Origin: Micromonospora vinacea
GTDB lineage: Bacteria > Actinomycetota > Actinomycetes > Mycobacteriales > Micromonosporaceae
NCBI RefSeq assembly: GCF_015751785.1
Contig: NZ_JADOTY010000001.1
Span: forward strand, 1,178,001-1,242,000
Length of the DNA stretch: 64,000 nt
Direction: 5' to 3'
The position numbers were made by a program, and so were the translations under genes. Shown in pieces: positions 53,397 through 62,089 of the stretch. The notes under the pieces are model-generated. The model made no database searches, had not been told where the DNA came from, and worked only from the letters and a program-made list of their open reading frames with translations. The first letter of the stretch is position 1; each line of letters starts with the position of its first letter.

Positions 53397-53805
53397 CGAC
53401 TGCCGGGGGGAGCATCTCGACGCCGAGTTGTTGCAGCAACTGGAACAGCTCGTTGCAGCTCCACACCTCGACGATCCGGCCCGCAGCGTCGAAGCGCAGG
53501 AACGTCGCCCCCGAGTAGCTGACCACCTGCCCGGTCGGCGGCACCGGCCCGAACTGCCCGACGTGGGTGCCGGCGGCCCGCCAGTGCACTGCCACCCGCT
53601 CGCCGGCCGCGACCACGTCAACGATCTTGTAGCGCAGGTCCGGGAAGGCCGCCCGGCGCTCACGGTGCCAGGCCAACGTCGCCTCCGGCCCGGTGCCGCC
53701 CAGCCCCGGGCACTCCTCGGCGACCAGCTCGTACGCCGACTCCTCCCGGCGGGCATTCCACACATCGGCGATGAACCGCCGGGCCGCCGCCTCCACATCC
53801 GTCAT
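53377..53805 (-). CDS. SnoaL-like (NTF2 fold) protein
   Basis: A 142-aa protein with the NTF2-like cone fold pattern: FIADVWNARREESAYELVAEE near the start and the strand-rich core VAVHWRAAGTHVGQFGPVPPTGQ, ATFLRFDAAGRIVEVWSC. Members are cyclases, ester hydrolases or binding proteins, so specificity is unknown. Start ATG 53805. Confidence 0.82.
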   Translation of the reverse strand: MTDVEAAARRFIADVWNARREESAYELVAEECPGLGGTGPEATLAWHRERRAAFPDLRYKIVDVVAAGERVAVHWRAAGTHVGQFGPVPPTGQVVSYSGATFLRFDAAGRIVEVWSCNELFQLLQQLGVEMLPPAVVSGPGA

Positions 53806-53886
53806 GCCGGCAGGGTATCCGGGACCACTGTGCGCCGTAGATCCGCGAGGATTGGGTAGAGACACAGACCAGACCGGGAGGGCGAC

Positions 53887-54906
53887 GTGGGCGAGGAAAA
53901 AGGCGGCAAGTACGTCGAGCCGGGCGGCGAGTTCACCCGCGACCAGCGGTACATCGCCACCCGGATCACCGAGGACGGGCGCGACGGATATCCGGTCGAG
54001 CCGGGCCGGTACCGGCTGGCGGTCAGCCGGGCCTGCCCGTGGGCCAACCGACTGATCATCGTGCGGCGGTTGCTCGGTCTGGAGGACGCCATCTCGATGG
54101 CGGTGGCCGGCCCGACCCACGACGCCCGGAGCTGGACCTTCGACCTCGACCCGGACGGCCGGGACCCGGTGCTCGGCATCGAGCGCATCCAGGAGGCGTA
54201 CTTCAAGCGCTTCCCCGGCTACGAGCGCGGCATCACAGTGCCGGCGATCGTGGACGTGCCGACCGGGCAGGTGGTGACCAACGACTACGCGCAGATGAGC
54301 CTGGACCTGTCCACGCAGTGGCGGGCGTACCACCGCGAGGGTGCCCCGCAGCTCTACCCCGCGCACCTGCGGGAGCAGATCGACGAGGTCAACGCAGTGG
54401 TGTTCCGGGACGTCAACAACGGCGTCTACCGGTGCGGGTTCGCGGGCAGCCAGGAGGCGTACGACAAGGCGTACCACCAGCTCTTCGACCGGCTGGACTG
54501 GCTCACCGAGCGGTTGACCGACCAGCGTTACCTGGTGGGTGACACCATCACCGAGGCCGATGTGCGGCTGTTCACCACGCTGGTCCGCTTCGATCCGGTC
54601 TACCACGGGCACTTCAAGTGCAACAGGCAGAAGCTGAGCGAGATGCCGGTGCTGTGGGCGTACGCCCGGGACCTGTTCCAGACTCCCGGGTTCGGCGACA
54701 CCATCGACTTCGACCACATCAAGCGGCACTACTACGAGGTGCACCGCGACATCAACCCGACCGGGATCGTTCCGCTCGGCCCCGACCTGTCCAACTGGCT
54801 CATCCCGCACGGCCGGGAAGCGCTCGGTGGCCGCCCCTTCGGCGACGGCACCCCGCCCCCACCCCCGGCCGAGCCGGTGGACCCGGAACACACCCCGCTG
54901 CGCTGA
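53887..54906 (+). CDS. Glutathione S-transferase-like reductase (YqjG/ECM4 type)
   Basis: A 339-aa two-domain protein of the glutathionyl-hydroquinone reductase group. The catalytic motif CPWA is in SRACPWANRL (near 50), and the C-terminal domain includes DTITEADVRLFTTLVRFDPVYHGHFKCN. GTG start with GGGAGGGCGAC upstream. In actinobacteria mycothiol rather than glutathione is expected to be the thiol donor (inference). It may reduce thiolated hydroquinones. Confidence 0.9.
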   Translation: MGEEKGGKYVEPGGEFTRDQRYIATRITEDGRDGYPVEPGRYRLAVSRACPWANRLIIVRRLLGLEDAISMAVAGPTHDARSWTFDLDPDGRDPVLGIERIQEAYFKRFPGYERGITVPAIVDVPTGQVVTNDYAQMSLDLSTQWRAYHREGAPQLYPAHLREQIDEVNAVVFRDVNNGVYRCGFAGSQEAYDKAYHQLFDRLDWLTERLTDQRYLVGDTITEADVRLFTTLVRFDPVYHGHFKCNRQKLSEMPVLWAYARDLFQTPGFGDTIDFDHIKRHYYEVHRDINPTGIVPLGPDLSNWLIPHGREALGGRPFGDGTPPPPPAEPVDPEHTPLR

Positions 54907-54935
54907 CCCCGGGGGCACCTACCCGCCGCTTGCGC

Positions 54936-55011
54936 CGTCGATCTTGCACATTCTGACGCCGGAATGCCGCGTTCAGTCGCTTTTGCCGGGACAGGAAGTG
55001 CAAGATCGACG
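54936..55011. repeat. Intergenic inverted repeat
   Basis: CGTCGATCTTGCAC (54936-54949) and its complement GTGCAAGATCGACG (54998-55011) have perfect 14-nt arms around 48 nt. It lies between convergent genes, and such palindromes may be dispersed elements of this genus. Confidence 0.6.
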
Positions 55012-55027
55012 CGGGAGGTTGGGGGTT

Positions 55028-55990
55028 CTACAGGGCTATGCGGACTGCTGCGGTGAGGACCAGTTGGGCCAGGGATGCGGGCACGAGGACCAGCCAGCAG
55101 AGGCGTTGCAGTTGGTCCTCGCGTAGCCGGGGGTAGGACACCCGGAGCCAGATGATCACGAAGGACACCGCGAAGATCTTGAGCAGCGTCCAGAGCCAGC
55201 CCAGCTGGTCGTCGGCGAACGGGCCCTGCCAACCGCCGAGGAACAGCACAGTGGTCAGCGCGGCGATCACCACGATCCCGACGTACTCGGCGAGCAGGAA
55301 GAACGCGAACCGCAGACCGGTGTATTCGGTCATGTAGCCGAAGACCAGCTCCGAGTCGGCCACCGGCATGTCGAATGGGGGCCGACGGATCTCGGCCAGC
55401 CCGGCGACGAAGAAGATGATCATCGCGGGTGCCTGCCAGAGCAGCCACCACGGCTGCCACGCCTCGACGATGCCCGACAGGCTGAGCGTGCCGGCCGCCA
55501 TCGCCACCGACGCGGCGGCCAGCACCAGCGGCAGCTCGTAACCGAGCAACTGGGCCGCCCCGCGCAGCCCGCCCAGCAGGCTGTACTTGTTGGCCGACGC
55601 CCACGCCGACATCAGCACCGCCACCACCCCGACGCCGACCACGGCCAGCACGAAGAAGAGGCCGATGTCCAACGGCTGCCCGACCAGGTCGTTCGGACCG
55701 AGCGGAATGACCAGCAGCACCAGCAGGTAGGGCACCAGCGCCACCGCCGGGGCCAGCCGGAACACCGCCCGGTCCGCCTCGCGCGGCGTGATGTCCTCCT
55801 TCTGCACGAACTTGACCCCGTCGGCCACCAGCTGCGCCCAGCCGTGGAAACCACCCGCGTACATCGGGCCGAGCCGGCCCTGCATGTGCGCCATCACCTT
55901 GTGCTCGGCCTGACCGACGAGCAACGGCAGGGTGAGGAACGCGACCACCACGCCGCCGATCCGGAGCACCAACTCCACCCAGAGCGGCAT
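55028..55990 (-). CDS. nuoH: NADH-quinone oxidoreductase subunit H
   Basis: A 320-aa membrane subunit at the quinone-site entrance, with ~8 helices. Recognisable loops are AEHKVMAHMQGRLGPMYAG, EDITPREADRAVFRLAPA, and the Glu-rich FVAGLAEIRRPPFDMPVADSELV. Its ATG overlaps the nuoC stop by one nt. Confidence 0.95.
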   Translation of the reverse strand: MPLWVELVLRIGGVVVAFLTLPLLVGQAEHKVMAHMQGRLGPMYAGGFHGWAQLVADGVKFVQKEDITPREADRAVFRLAPAVALVPYLLVLLVIPLGPNDLVGQPLDIGLFFVLAVVGVGVVAVLMSAWASANKYSLLGGLRGAAQLLGYELPLVLAAASVAMAAGTLSLSGIVEAWQPWWLLWQAPAMIIFFVAGLAEIRRPPFDMPVADSELVFGYMTEYTGLRFAFFLLAEYVGIVVIAALTTVLFLGGWQGPFADDQLGWLWTLLKIFAVSFVIIWLRVSYPRLREDQLQRLCWLVLVPASLAQLVLTAAVRIAL

Positions 55991-56910
55991 CAGGCCGTAC
56001 CCCCGTCGTGGTCGCTCCGGCCAGCGCGGCCCGGCGGGTCCGCGATCGGCTCGCCGCCCGGCGCGGCCGGGCCTGCGCCAGGCGTGTCTGACCCGGCCGC
56101 GCCGCGCGCGGACTGGTCGGCCTGGCCGATGCCCGGCGCGGGCACAGACTCGGCGGCCGGGCCTGCGTCGGGCGCGGGCTGGTCGGCGGGGGTCGGGCCG
56201 TCGGCGGCGCCGGCAGGCCGGGGTGTACGCGCCGGACGGGTCCCCGGGGCGGGCCGCGCCGGACGCTCACGGGCCGGTCTGGCCGGAGTGCCGCCGCGCG
56301 GGCCCTCCCCCACCCCACCGGCACCAGCCGGGGTGGGCGTGGGCCCCCACTCGCCCGGAGCGGGAACGCCCGGCGGGCGGATCGGTCGACGCCCGCCGCC
56401 GGCCTCGGACTCGCCCGGCTCCTTCGCACCCGGCCAGGGCTTGGCCACGCGGGAGGCGAGCACGAACTCCTTACGCAGCGGGTGGCCCTCGAACTCCGGG
56501 GGCAGCAGCAGCGGCAGCAGTTCCCCGTGCCCGGCGAAGTCGATGCCGAACATCTCGTGCGTCTCCCGCTCGTGCCAGGCGGCCCCGGGGTAGACGTCGA
56601 CGACCGAGGCGACGGTGGGCGCTTCGCGCGGCAACCGGGTGCGCAGCAGCAGGCCGTGGCGCAGTCGCGTCGACCAGAGGTGCGCCACCACGTCGAAGCC
56701 CTCGGCCAACTCGTCGACTGCGGAGAGCCAGTCGAAGAAGTCGCAGGCCAGCTCGGTGTCGTCACGGGCGGCGGTGACCGCGGTCAGCCAACTCGCGGGC
56801 GGCACGTCGACTGTGGCCCGGGCGAACCGTTGCCCGCCGGAGACCGACGGGGTCGCCTCAACCGGCGCGAGCAGCGCGACCAGTCGAGCGCCGACCTCTT
56901 CGGGAGTCAT
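55990..56910 (-). CDS. nuoC: NADH-quinone oxidoreductase subunit C with long Pro/Ala tail
   Basis: A 306-aa protein. Residues 1-~165 are the 30-kDa subunit domain, with WHERETHEMFGIDFAGH and EGHPLRKEF (near 120-160). The remaining ~140 residues are Pro/Ala/Gly/Arg-rich and low-complexity, not part of the usual subunit. There is no nuoD partner or fusion here. It is coupled to nuoH. Confidence 0.88.
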   Translation of the reverse strand: MTPEEVGARLVALLAPVEATPSVSGGQRFARATVDVPPASWLTAVTAARDDTELACDFFDWLSAVDELAEGFDVVAHLWSTRLRHGLLLRTRLPREAPTVASVVDVYPGAAWHERETHEMFGIDFAGHGELLPLLLPPEFEGHPLRKEFVLASRVAKPWPGAKEPGESEAGGGRRPIRPPGVPAPGEWGPTPTPAGAGGVGEGPRGGTPARPARERPARPAPGTRPARTPRPAGAADGPTPADQPAPDAGPAAESVPAPGIGQADQSARGAAGSDTPGAGPAAPGGEPIADPPGRAGRSDHDGGTA

Positions 56911-56923
56911 GCCGCTGATCCTA

Positions 56924-57086
56924 GGGCCTGTTTAATAAGGGCGGTCGAGCCGAGGCGGAGTCCGGGCGGCGATCCGGCAAGGCGCGGTTTCGTCCGGATA
57001 CCGGTGTCGTATCCGGACGAAACCGCAACGCCGCCGGTCGTCGTCCGGGCCCGCCGCAGGCCGGCCAGTTCTTATGAAACAGGCCC
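56924..57086. mobile_element. MITE-like palindromic element, 163 bp
   Basis: Terminal inverted repeats GGGCCTGTTTAATAAG and CTTATGAAACAGGCCC (one mismatch) enclose a second, perfect 17-bp inverted repeat (GCGGTTTCGTCCGGATA at 56984-57000 and its complement at 57010-57026). The ends resemble IS5-family termini, there is no ORF, and no clear target duplication is seen. It is probably a nonautonomous IS derivative. Confidence 0.75.
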
Positions 57087-57172
57087 TGGTGCCGGCCCGG
57101 TCCACGCCTGCCCGCCGTCGATGCCAGGCGATCTGCCGACTTTGGGCGCGGCGCGCGCTGCGGCGGGGAAAG

Positions 57173-58228
57173 ATGAGGGGCGTGCGCGCTGTGACGGTGA
57201 GACCTGGGGTCGCCAACTCGCTGAGCCTCGTCGAGGATCAGCCCGAGCCGGCTGCCGAGGAGGGCTCTGTCCTCGTCGAGGCGTTGGCGGTGGGAATCTG
57301 CGGCACCGACCACGAGATCATCGCCGGGGAGTATGGCGAGGCGCCGCCGGGTGCCGACCGCCTGGTCATCGGCCACGAGTCACTGGGCCGGGTGATCGAG
57401 GACGCGAGCGGCACCCTGCAACCCGGTGATCTGGTGGCCGGGATCGTCCGGCATCCCGACCCGGTGCCCTGCCCCAACTGCGCTGTCGGCGAGTGGGACA
57501 TGTGCCGCAACGGTCAGTACACCGAACACGGCATCAAGGCGCTACCCGGGTTCGCCCGCGACCGCTGGCGGGTCGAGCCGCGGTTCGCGGTTGCGCTCGA
57601 CCCGGCGCTGGCCCAGGTCGGCGTGCTGTTGGAGCCGACAAGTGTGGTGGCGAAGGCGTGGGACCACATCGAGCGGATCGGGCACCGGGCCGAGTGGCAG
57701 CCGCAGACGGTCCTGGTGACCGGGGCCGGGCCGATCGGGCTGCTGGCCGCGTTGCTCGGCGCCCAACGCGGGCTCTCCGTGCACGTGCTGGACCGGGCCA
57801 CCGACGGGCCGAAGCCGGAACTGGTCGCCGGGCTCGGCGCCACCTACCACGCGGTGCCGGTCAACGACCTGCCCTTCGAGCCGGACGTGGTCATCGAGTG
57901 CACCGGCGCGCCGACTGTGGTCCTCGACGTCATGTGCAAGGCGGGCCCGACCGGGATCGTCTGCCTGGCCGGGGTGTCCAGCGGTGGCCGCACCATCGAC
58001 TTCGACGCCGGGGCTCTCAACCGGGCGCTGGTGCTGGAGAACAACGTGGTGTTCGGCTCGGTGAACGCCAACCGGCGGCACTGGAACATGGCGGCACAGG
58101 CCCTCGCCCGCGCCGACCAGGTCTGGCTCGAGTCGCTGATCACCCGGCGGGTGCCGGTGAACCGGTACGCCGACGCGTACACCCCGGGGCCGGACGACAT
58201 CAAGGTGGTGCTGGAGTTCGCGTCCTGA
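57173..58228 (+). CDS. Glucose 1-dehydrogenase-like medium-chain dehydrogenase
   Basis: A 351-aa zinc-dependent MDR enzyme. The catalytic zinc region is GICGTDHEI (Cys near 36) and GHESLGR; a structural zinc region is PCPNCAVGEWDMC. The Rossmann motif is VTGAGPIGLLAALLG, and the C-terminus matches the glucose dehydrogenase family (NNVVFGSVNANRRHW). It likely oxidises a sugar with NAD(P). ATG 57173 is preceded by GGGGAAAG; GTG 57182 is possible. Confidence 0.88.
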   Translation: MRGVRAVTVRPGVANSLSLVEDQPEPAAEEGSVLVEALAVGICGTDHEIIAGEYGEAPPGADRLVIGHESLGRVIEDASGTLQPGDLVAGIVRHPDPVPCPNCAVGEWDMCRNGQYTEHGIKALPGFARDRWRVEPRFAVALDPALAQVGVLLEPTSVVAKAWDHIERIGHRAEWQPQTVLVTGAGPIGLLAALLGAQRGLSVHVLDRATDGPKPELVAGLGATYHAVPVNDLPFEPDVVIECTGAPTVVLDVMCKAGPTGIVCLAGVSSGGRTIDFDAGALNRALVLENNVVFGSVNANRRHWNMAAQALARADQVWLESLITRRVPVNRYADAYTPGPDDIKVVLEFAS

Positions 58229-58244
58229 GCGACGCCGCGCCCGG

Positions 58245-59561
58245 TCAGATCCCCGGCAGCCGACCGTTGCGGAACAGGTCGACGAAGAGCTGGTGGTCCT
58301 GGCGGGCGCGCACCCCGTACGCGTGGGCGAAGTCCACCAGGTGGGTGACGAAGGCCGGCTCGTCGGAATCCACCGCCGCGACGATCGCCTCCTCGGTGGA
58401 GTAGTCCACGAGGTCGTGACTGGATTCGTCGTCGGCGACCGAGTGCATCCGGGCCACCGCCCGGCCAAGGTCGACGAGAACCCCGGTCAGCTCCTCCGGC
58501 TCGTTCACGTCCGACCAGTCCAGGTCGGCGGCGTACGGGGAGACCTCGGCGACGAGCTGCCCGGTCCCGTTCAGCTCGGTGAAGCCCAACCACGGGTCGG
58601 CGTGCGCCTGCAACGCCCGCTGCGATTCGGCGGTCCGGTGCCCCTGGTGCTGGAAGTAGCCGCGGACCGTCTCGTCGGTGACGTACCGCGCCACGGCTGG
58701 CACCTGCGCCTGCTTCATGTAGATGACGACGTCGTTCTCCAGTGCCTGGGTGTGCCCCTCCAGCAGCAGGTTGTACGACGGCAGCCCGGCCGAGCCGATG
58801 CCCACCCCCTTGCGCAGCACCACGTCCTTGATCCGCGCGGCCACCGGGCGCAGCTGCGTCGACGCGGTCGGCAGGGTGCCCAGGTAGTCCTGGAAGGCGG
58901 CGCTGACCAGGTCCCGGGTGGCGTCGTCGATCTCGAAGACCCCGTCGCCGATGGAGAAGCGTCGCTCGTAGTTGTCGATGGTGGTCTGCGTGGCCAGCAG
59001 GTCGACGCGGGTGTTGAGTCGGGCCCGTTGGAGCACCCGGCGCAGCACCCCGTCGGCGTTGTCCAGGGTGATCGAACCGATCGCGTCGTCACCGCCGGCG
59101 GCGATGGCCCGCAGCTCGGTCAGGTACGACCGGGCGAACCCGGCCACCAGCTCCCCGATCGCCGTGTCGGAGAGCGCCTTGCCGTAGCCGAGCAGCGCCA
59201 CGCTGGCCGCGAGCCGGCGCAGGTCCCAGGTGAACGGCCCGACGTACGCCTCGTCGAAGTCGTTGACGTTGAACACCAGCTGCCCGGAGGCGTTCATGTA
59301 GGTGCCGAAGTTCTCCGCGTGCAGGTCCCCGTGGATCCACACCCGGCTGGTCCGCTCGTCGGCGAACCGGTCGTCGGCGAAGTCGCCGCGCTGGTCGGCG
59401 TAGAAGAGCGCGGCGCTGCCCCGGTAGAAGGCGAACGGGGAAGCCGCCATCTTGCGGAACTTGCGGCGGAAGGCGGCCGGGTCGATCGCCATCGACGCGC
59501 CGAACTCCTCGGTGAGCACGTCGACGATGTGGGTGGACCGCTGGTCCACTGAGCTGCTCAT
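58245..59561 (-). CDS. DUF2252 family protein
   Basis: A 438-aa cytosolic protein related to protein-kinase-like folds. Seen are MAASPFAFYRGSAALFY, WIHGDLHAENFGTYM with the HGDxHxxN-type catalytic motif (near 85), and NDFDEAYVGPFTWDLRRLA. Function is unknown, possibly phosphotransferase. ATG 59561 gives a typical length; an in-frame start 54 nt upstream exists. Confidence 0.85.
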   Translation of the reverse strand: MSSSVDQRSTHIVDVLTEEFGASMAIDPAAFRRKFRKMAASPFAFYRGSAALFYADQRGDFADDRFADERTSRVWIHGDLHAENFGTYMNASGQLVFNVNDFDEAYVGPFTWDLRRLAASVALLGYGKALSDTAIGELVAGFARSYLTELRAIAAGGDDAIGSITLDNADGVLRRVLQRARLNTRVDLLATQTTIDNYERRFSIGDGVFEIDDATRDLVSAAFQDYLGTLPTASTQLRPVAARIKDVVLRKGVGIGSAGLPSYNLLLEGHTQALENDVVIYMKQAQVPAVARYVTDETVRGYFQHQGHRTAESQRALQAHADPWLGFTELNGTGQLVAEVSPYAADLDWSDVNEPEELTGVLVDLGRAVARMHSVADDESSHDLVDYSTEEAIVAAVDSDEPAFVTHLVDFAHAYGVRARQDHQLFVDLFRNGRLPGI

Positions 59562-59656
59562 AGTGCGCAGGCTAGTGCGGCCGGTCCAGGAGGGGGTGGC
59601 GAACCGACCATCCATCGATCATGCTGCGCGACGGCCCCGTCCTGACGGGCGTGACC

Positions 59657-60238
59657 TCAGGTCGCGGCGGGCGGGCGCACCGGCGGGGCGCTGAGCGAGT
59701 CGACCGAGCGGGGGGCGGCGGCCTCGCGGGGCGGGGCGTCCAGCGGCGCGGCCAGCACGTCCCGCTGTGGCACACCGCCGATGCCGGACTGCTCGGCGGC
59801 GATCTTCTCCTGGAGGCGCAGGATGCCGTGCAGCAGGGCCTCTGGCCGGGGCGGGCAGCCGGGCACGTACACGTCGACCGGGATGAGCTGGTCGACACCC
59901 TTGGTCACCGAGTACGAATCCCAGTAGGGGCCGCCGCAGTTGGAGCAGGCGCCGAACGAGATGACGTACTTCGGCTCGGGCATCTGGTCGTAGAGCCGCT
60001 TGATCGCCGGGGCCATCTTGTCGGTCACCGTGCCGGAGACCACCATCAGGTCGGCCTGGCGGGGGCCGTGGGCGAACGGGATCACGCCGAGCCGGATGAA
60101 GTCGTGCCGACCCATGCTGGTGGCGATGAACTCGATGGCGCAGCAGGCCAGGCCGAAGTTGAACACCCAGAGCGAGTAGCGGCGCCCCCAGTTCAGCACG
60201 AACCGGATCGGCTCACCGAGCACTGCCGGCAGCTGCAC
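59657..60238 (-). CDS. nuoB: NADH-quinone oxidoreductase subunit B
   Basis: A 193-aa subunit holding the N2 cluster: the paired Cys in [11 protein letters not shown], then [13 protein letters not shown] and [13 protein letters not shown] give the four ligands. GTG start with AGGAGGGGG upstream. It is separate from nuoC by a dehydrogenase and a DUF2252 gene. A ~40-residue Pro/Ala tail is additional. Confidence 0.95.
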   Translation of the reverse strand: MQLPAVLGEPIRFVLNWGRRYSLWVFNFGLACCAIEFIATSMGRHDFIRLGVIPFAHGPRQADLMVVSGTVTDKMAPAIKRLYDQMPEPKYVISFGACSNCGGPYWDSYSVTKGVDQLIPVDVYVPGCPPRPEALLHGILRLQEKIAAEQSGIGGVPQRDVLAAPLDAPPREAAAPRSVDSLSAPPVRPPAAT

Positions 60239-60375
60239 GACGACCCCCTCCTGTCCCCCTCCCGACAGTCAACCACAACGTCCGGCTGCAACCCCGAGGC
60301 CCGTTCGGGGCTTCTAACGGGGTATGGCGCGCCGAGCACGGCCGTCGACAACGGGGACCACGGGAGGACCGTTCC

Positions 60376-61320
60376 ATGAACACTCGTATCAAGCTCCGCG
60401 CAGGTGTGCTGTTGGGCTCGACGCTGGCCCTGGTGGCCACGCTGCCGGGCACCGCCGCGCTGGCGTCGACCGGCGCACCGGCCGCCATCTCGGCGGGCCG
60501 GCTGGTCCTGGAGCCCACCGGGAACGGCTACCGGGGCACCCTGCCGGTGACCATCACCAACCGCAGCCGGGCCGCCGACTACTACACCGTCCTGGTCACC
60601 GAGCCGGTCGCCGGCTCCTTCGACGGGTTGGTGCCCAACGGCGCCTGCATCCAGGCCGACCCGGTGGACAACCTGCGGGTCTTCGCCTGTTCGGTGGACG
60701 GACCGGACCTCGAGCCGGGCGAGCGGCGCAGCCTCGAAGTCGCCTTCACGGTGCGGACCGCGCCGCGCCCGTACGCGATGTCCGCCGCGGGTGGGCGGGT
60801 CGAGGTCATGCCCGGGCGCACCCAGCAGGTGGCTGCCGGTAAGGACTTCACCACCCTGTTCCGGGCCACCAACGGATCACTGCGGCACCCGCGACCGTAC
60901 GTCCAGGACCCCTCGGCGAACGCCTCGCTGGCCGCCGGAGCTGACGCGCTCACAGTGACCCGGCAGGCCGACGGGACGTACGCGGGCCGGCTGCCGGTGA
61001 CCGTTCGTTATGCGGGCGACGCTGCACACGACTACCTGGCGGTGCAGGCGACAGTGCCCGCCGGGTTGGAGATCGCCGGCACCGACCCGCAGGACTCGCC
61101 GAGCTTCGGCGGGTTCTTCGAGGTCCCCGGTGGACGGATGGCCGCCGGAGAGGAGCGCACCTTCGCGGTGCTGTTCCGTACGTCGCCCGGCACCGTCGCC
61201 GGTGACCTGGGATCCGTCGACCTGGTCCTGAGCACCCGGTACGGCGCCGGCGAGGTGGCCGACGCCGCGCCGGCCGACAACACCGTCCGGGTCACAGTGA
61301 CCGCTTCCGACGACAGCTGA
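60376..61320 (+). CDS. Secreted protein with repeated beta-domain
   Basis: A 314-aa exported protein. Residues 1-~30 are a signal peptide (MNTRIKLRAGVLLGS ... ALAS). Two similar halves (LVLEPTGNGYRGTLPVTITNRS and LTVTRQADGTYAGRLPVTVRYA) suggest two Ig-like beta domains. Paired Cys in GACIQAD and VFACSVDG may form a disulphide. GGGAGGACC precedes the ATG. Function unknown. Confidence 0.75.
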   Translation: MNTRIKLRAGVLLGSTLALVATLPGTAALASTGAPAAISAGRLVLEPTGNGYRGTLPVTITNRSRAADYYTVLVTEPVAGSFDGLVPNGACIQADPVDNLRVFACSVDGPDLEPGERRSLEVAFTVRTAPRPYAMSAAGGRVEVMPGRTQQVAAGKDFTTLFRATNGSLRHPRPYVQDPSANASLAAGADALTVTRQADGTYAGRLPVTVRYAGDAAHDYLAVQATVPAGLEIAGTDPQDSPSFGGFFEVPGGRMAAGEERTFAVLFRTSPGTVAGDLGSVDLVLSTRYGAGEVADAAPADNTVRVTVTASDDS

Positions 61321-61329
61321 CCGGGCGGT

Positions 61330-61366
61330 GCGTCGCCGGCCGGCACGGGGGTCCGGCCGGCGACGC
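61330..61366 (+). terminator. Terminator after the secreted protein
   Basis: GCGTCGCCGGCCGG and its exact complement form a 14-bp stem with a 9-nt loop, 9 nt past the stop. Confidence 0.65.
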
Positions 61367-61522
61367 CAGGCGGGGCGTACGCCCCCGACCTCGCATCTCA
61401 CCCCCACCGGGCTGCCACGGCTGGCACCGGTTCCGACCCGGCGGCGGGACGGCGACCCCCTGCCGACTGGCACGTGTGACGACCGCCTCGGGCAGAGGCC
61501 CGACGGCGAACGGGGAGGGGCA

Positions 61523-62089
61523 GTGACAGCGATGACGGGAGCCCGCGCCAACGAGCCGCCGGGTGCGACAGCGGCGGTGACCACTGACGACGCGGCGACG
61601 ATCAGTTTCGACGACTTCTACCACGCGCACTTCCGCAACGTGACCACCCAGCTCGGCGCGTACATCGGAGATCTCTCGCAGGCCCAGGACCTCGCGCAGG
61701 AGGCGTTCTGCCGTGCGCTGGCACGCTGGGACCGGTTGGCCCGGTACGACGATCCGGTCGCCTGGGTCCGTCAGGTCGCCTGGAACCTCGCCCGGAGCCG
61801 CTGGCGGCGGCTCCGGACCGCGCGCAACCACCTGCTGCGGCAACGCCGGACGGAGGTCACGATGGCGGGTCCGACGCCCGATCGGGTGGCGATCGACGCC
61901 GCGCTGGCCCAACTGCCCGCCAACCACCGGCGGGCTGTCGTCCTGCACTACCTCGCCGACCTGCCGGTCCACGAGATCGCGAGCCAGGAGGGAGTGGCCG
62001 AGGGCACTGTCAAGTCCTGGCTGCACCGCGGCCGGCTGGCGCTGGCGGGGCTGCTCGACGAGAGCATCGAGGAGGTGGGCAATGTCTGA
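61523..62089 (+). CDS. SigE-family RNA polymerase sigma factor (ECF type)
   Basis: A 188-aa sigma-70 family factor. Region 2 is FDDFYHAHFRNVTTQLGAYIGDLSQAQDLAQEAFCRALARWDR with WVRQVAWNLARSRWRR, and region 4 is LPANHRRAVVLHYLADLPVHEIASQEGVAEGTVKSWLHRGR. GTG 61523 follows GGGGAGGGGCA. It overlaps the downstream gene by 8 nt, whose product is a likely membrane-linked partner. Confidence 0.92.
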   Translation: MTAMTGARANEPPGATAAVTTDDAATISFDDFYHAHFRNVTTQLGAYIGDLSQAQDLAQEAFCRALARWDRLARYDDPVAWVRQVAWNLARSRWRRLRTARNHLLRQRRTEVTMAGPTPDRVAIDAALAQLPANHRRAVVLHYLADLPVHEIASQEGVAEGTVKSWLHRGRLALAGLLDESIEEVGNV

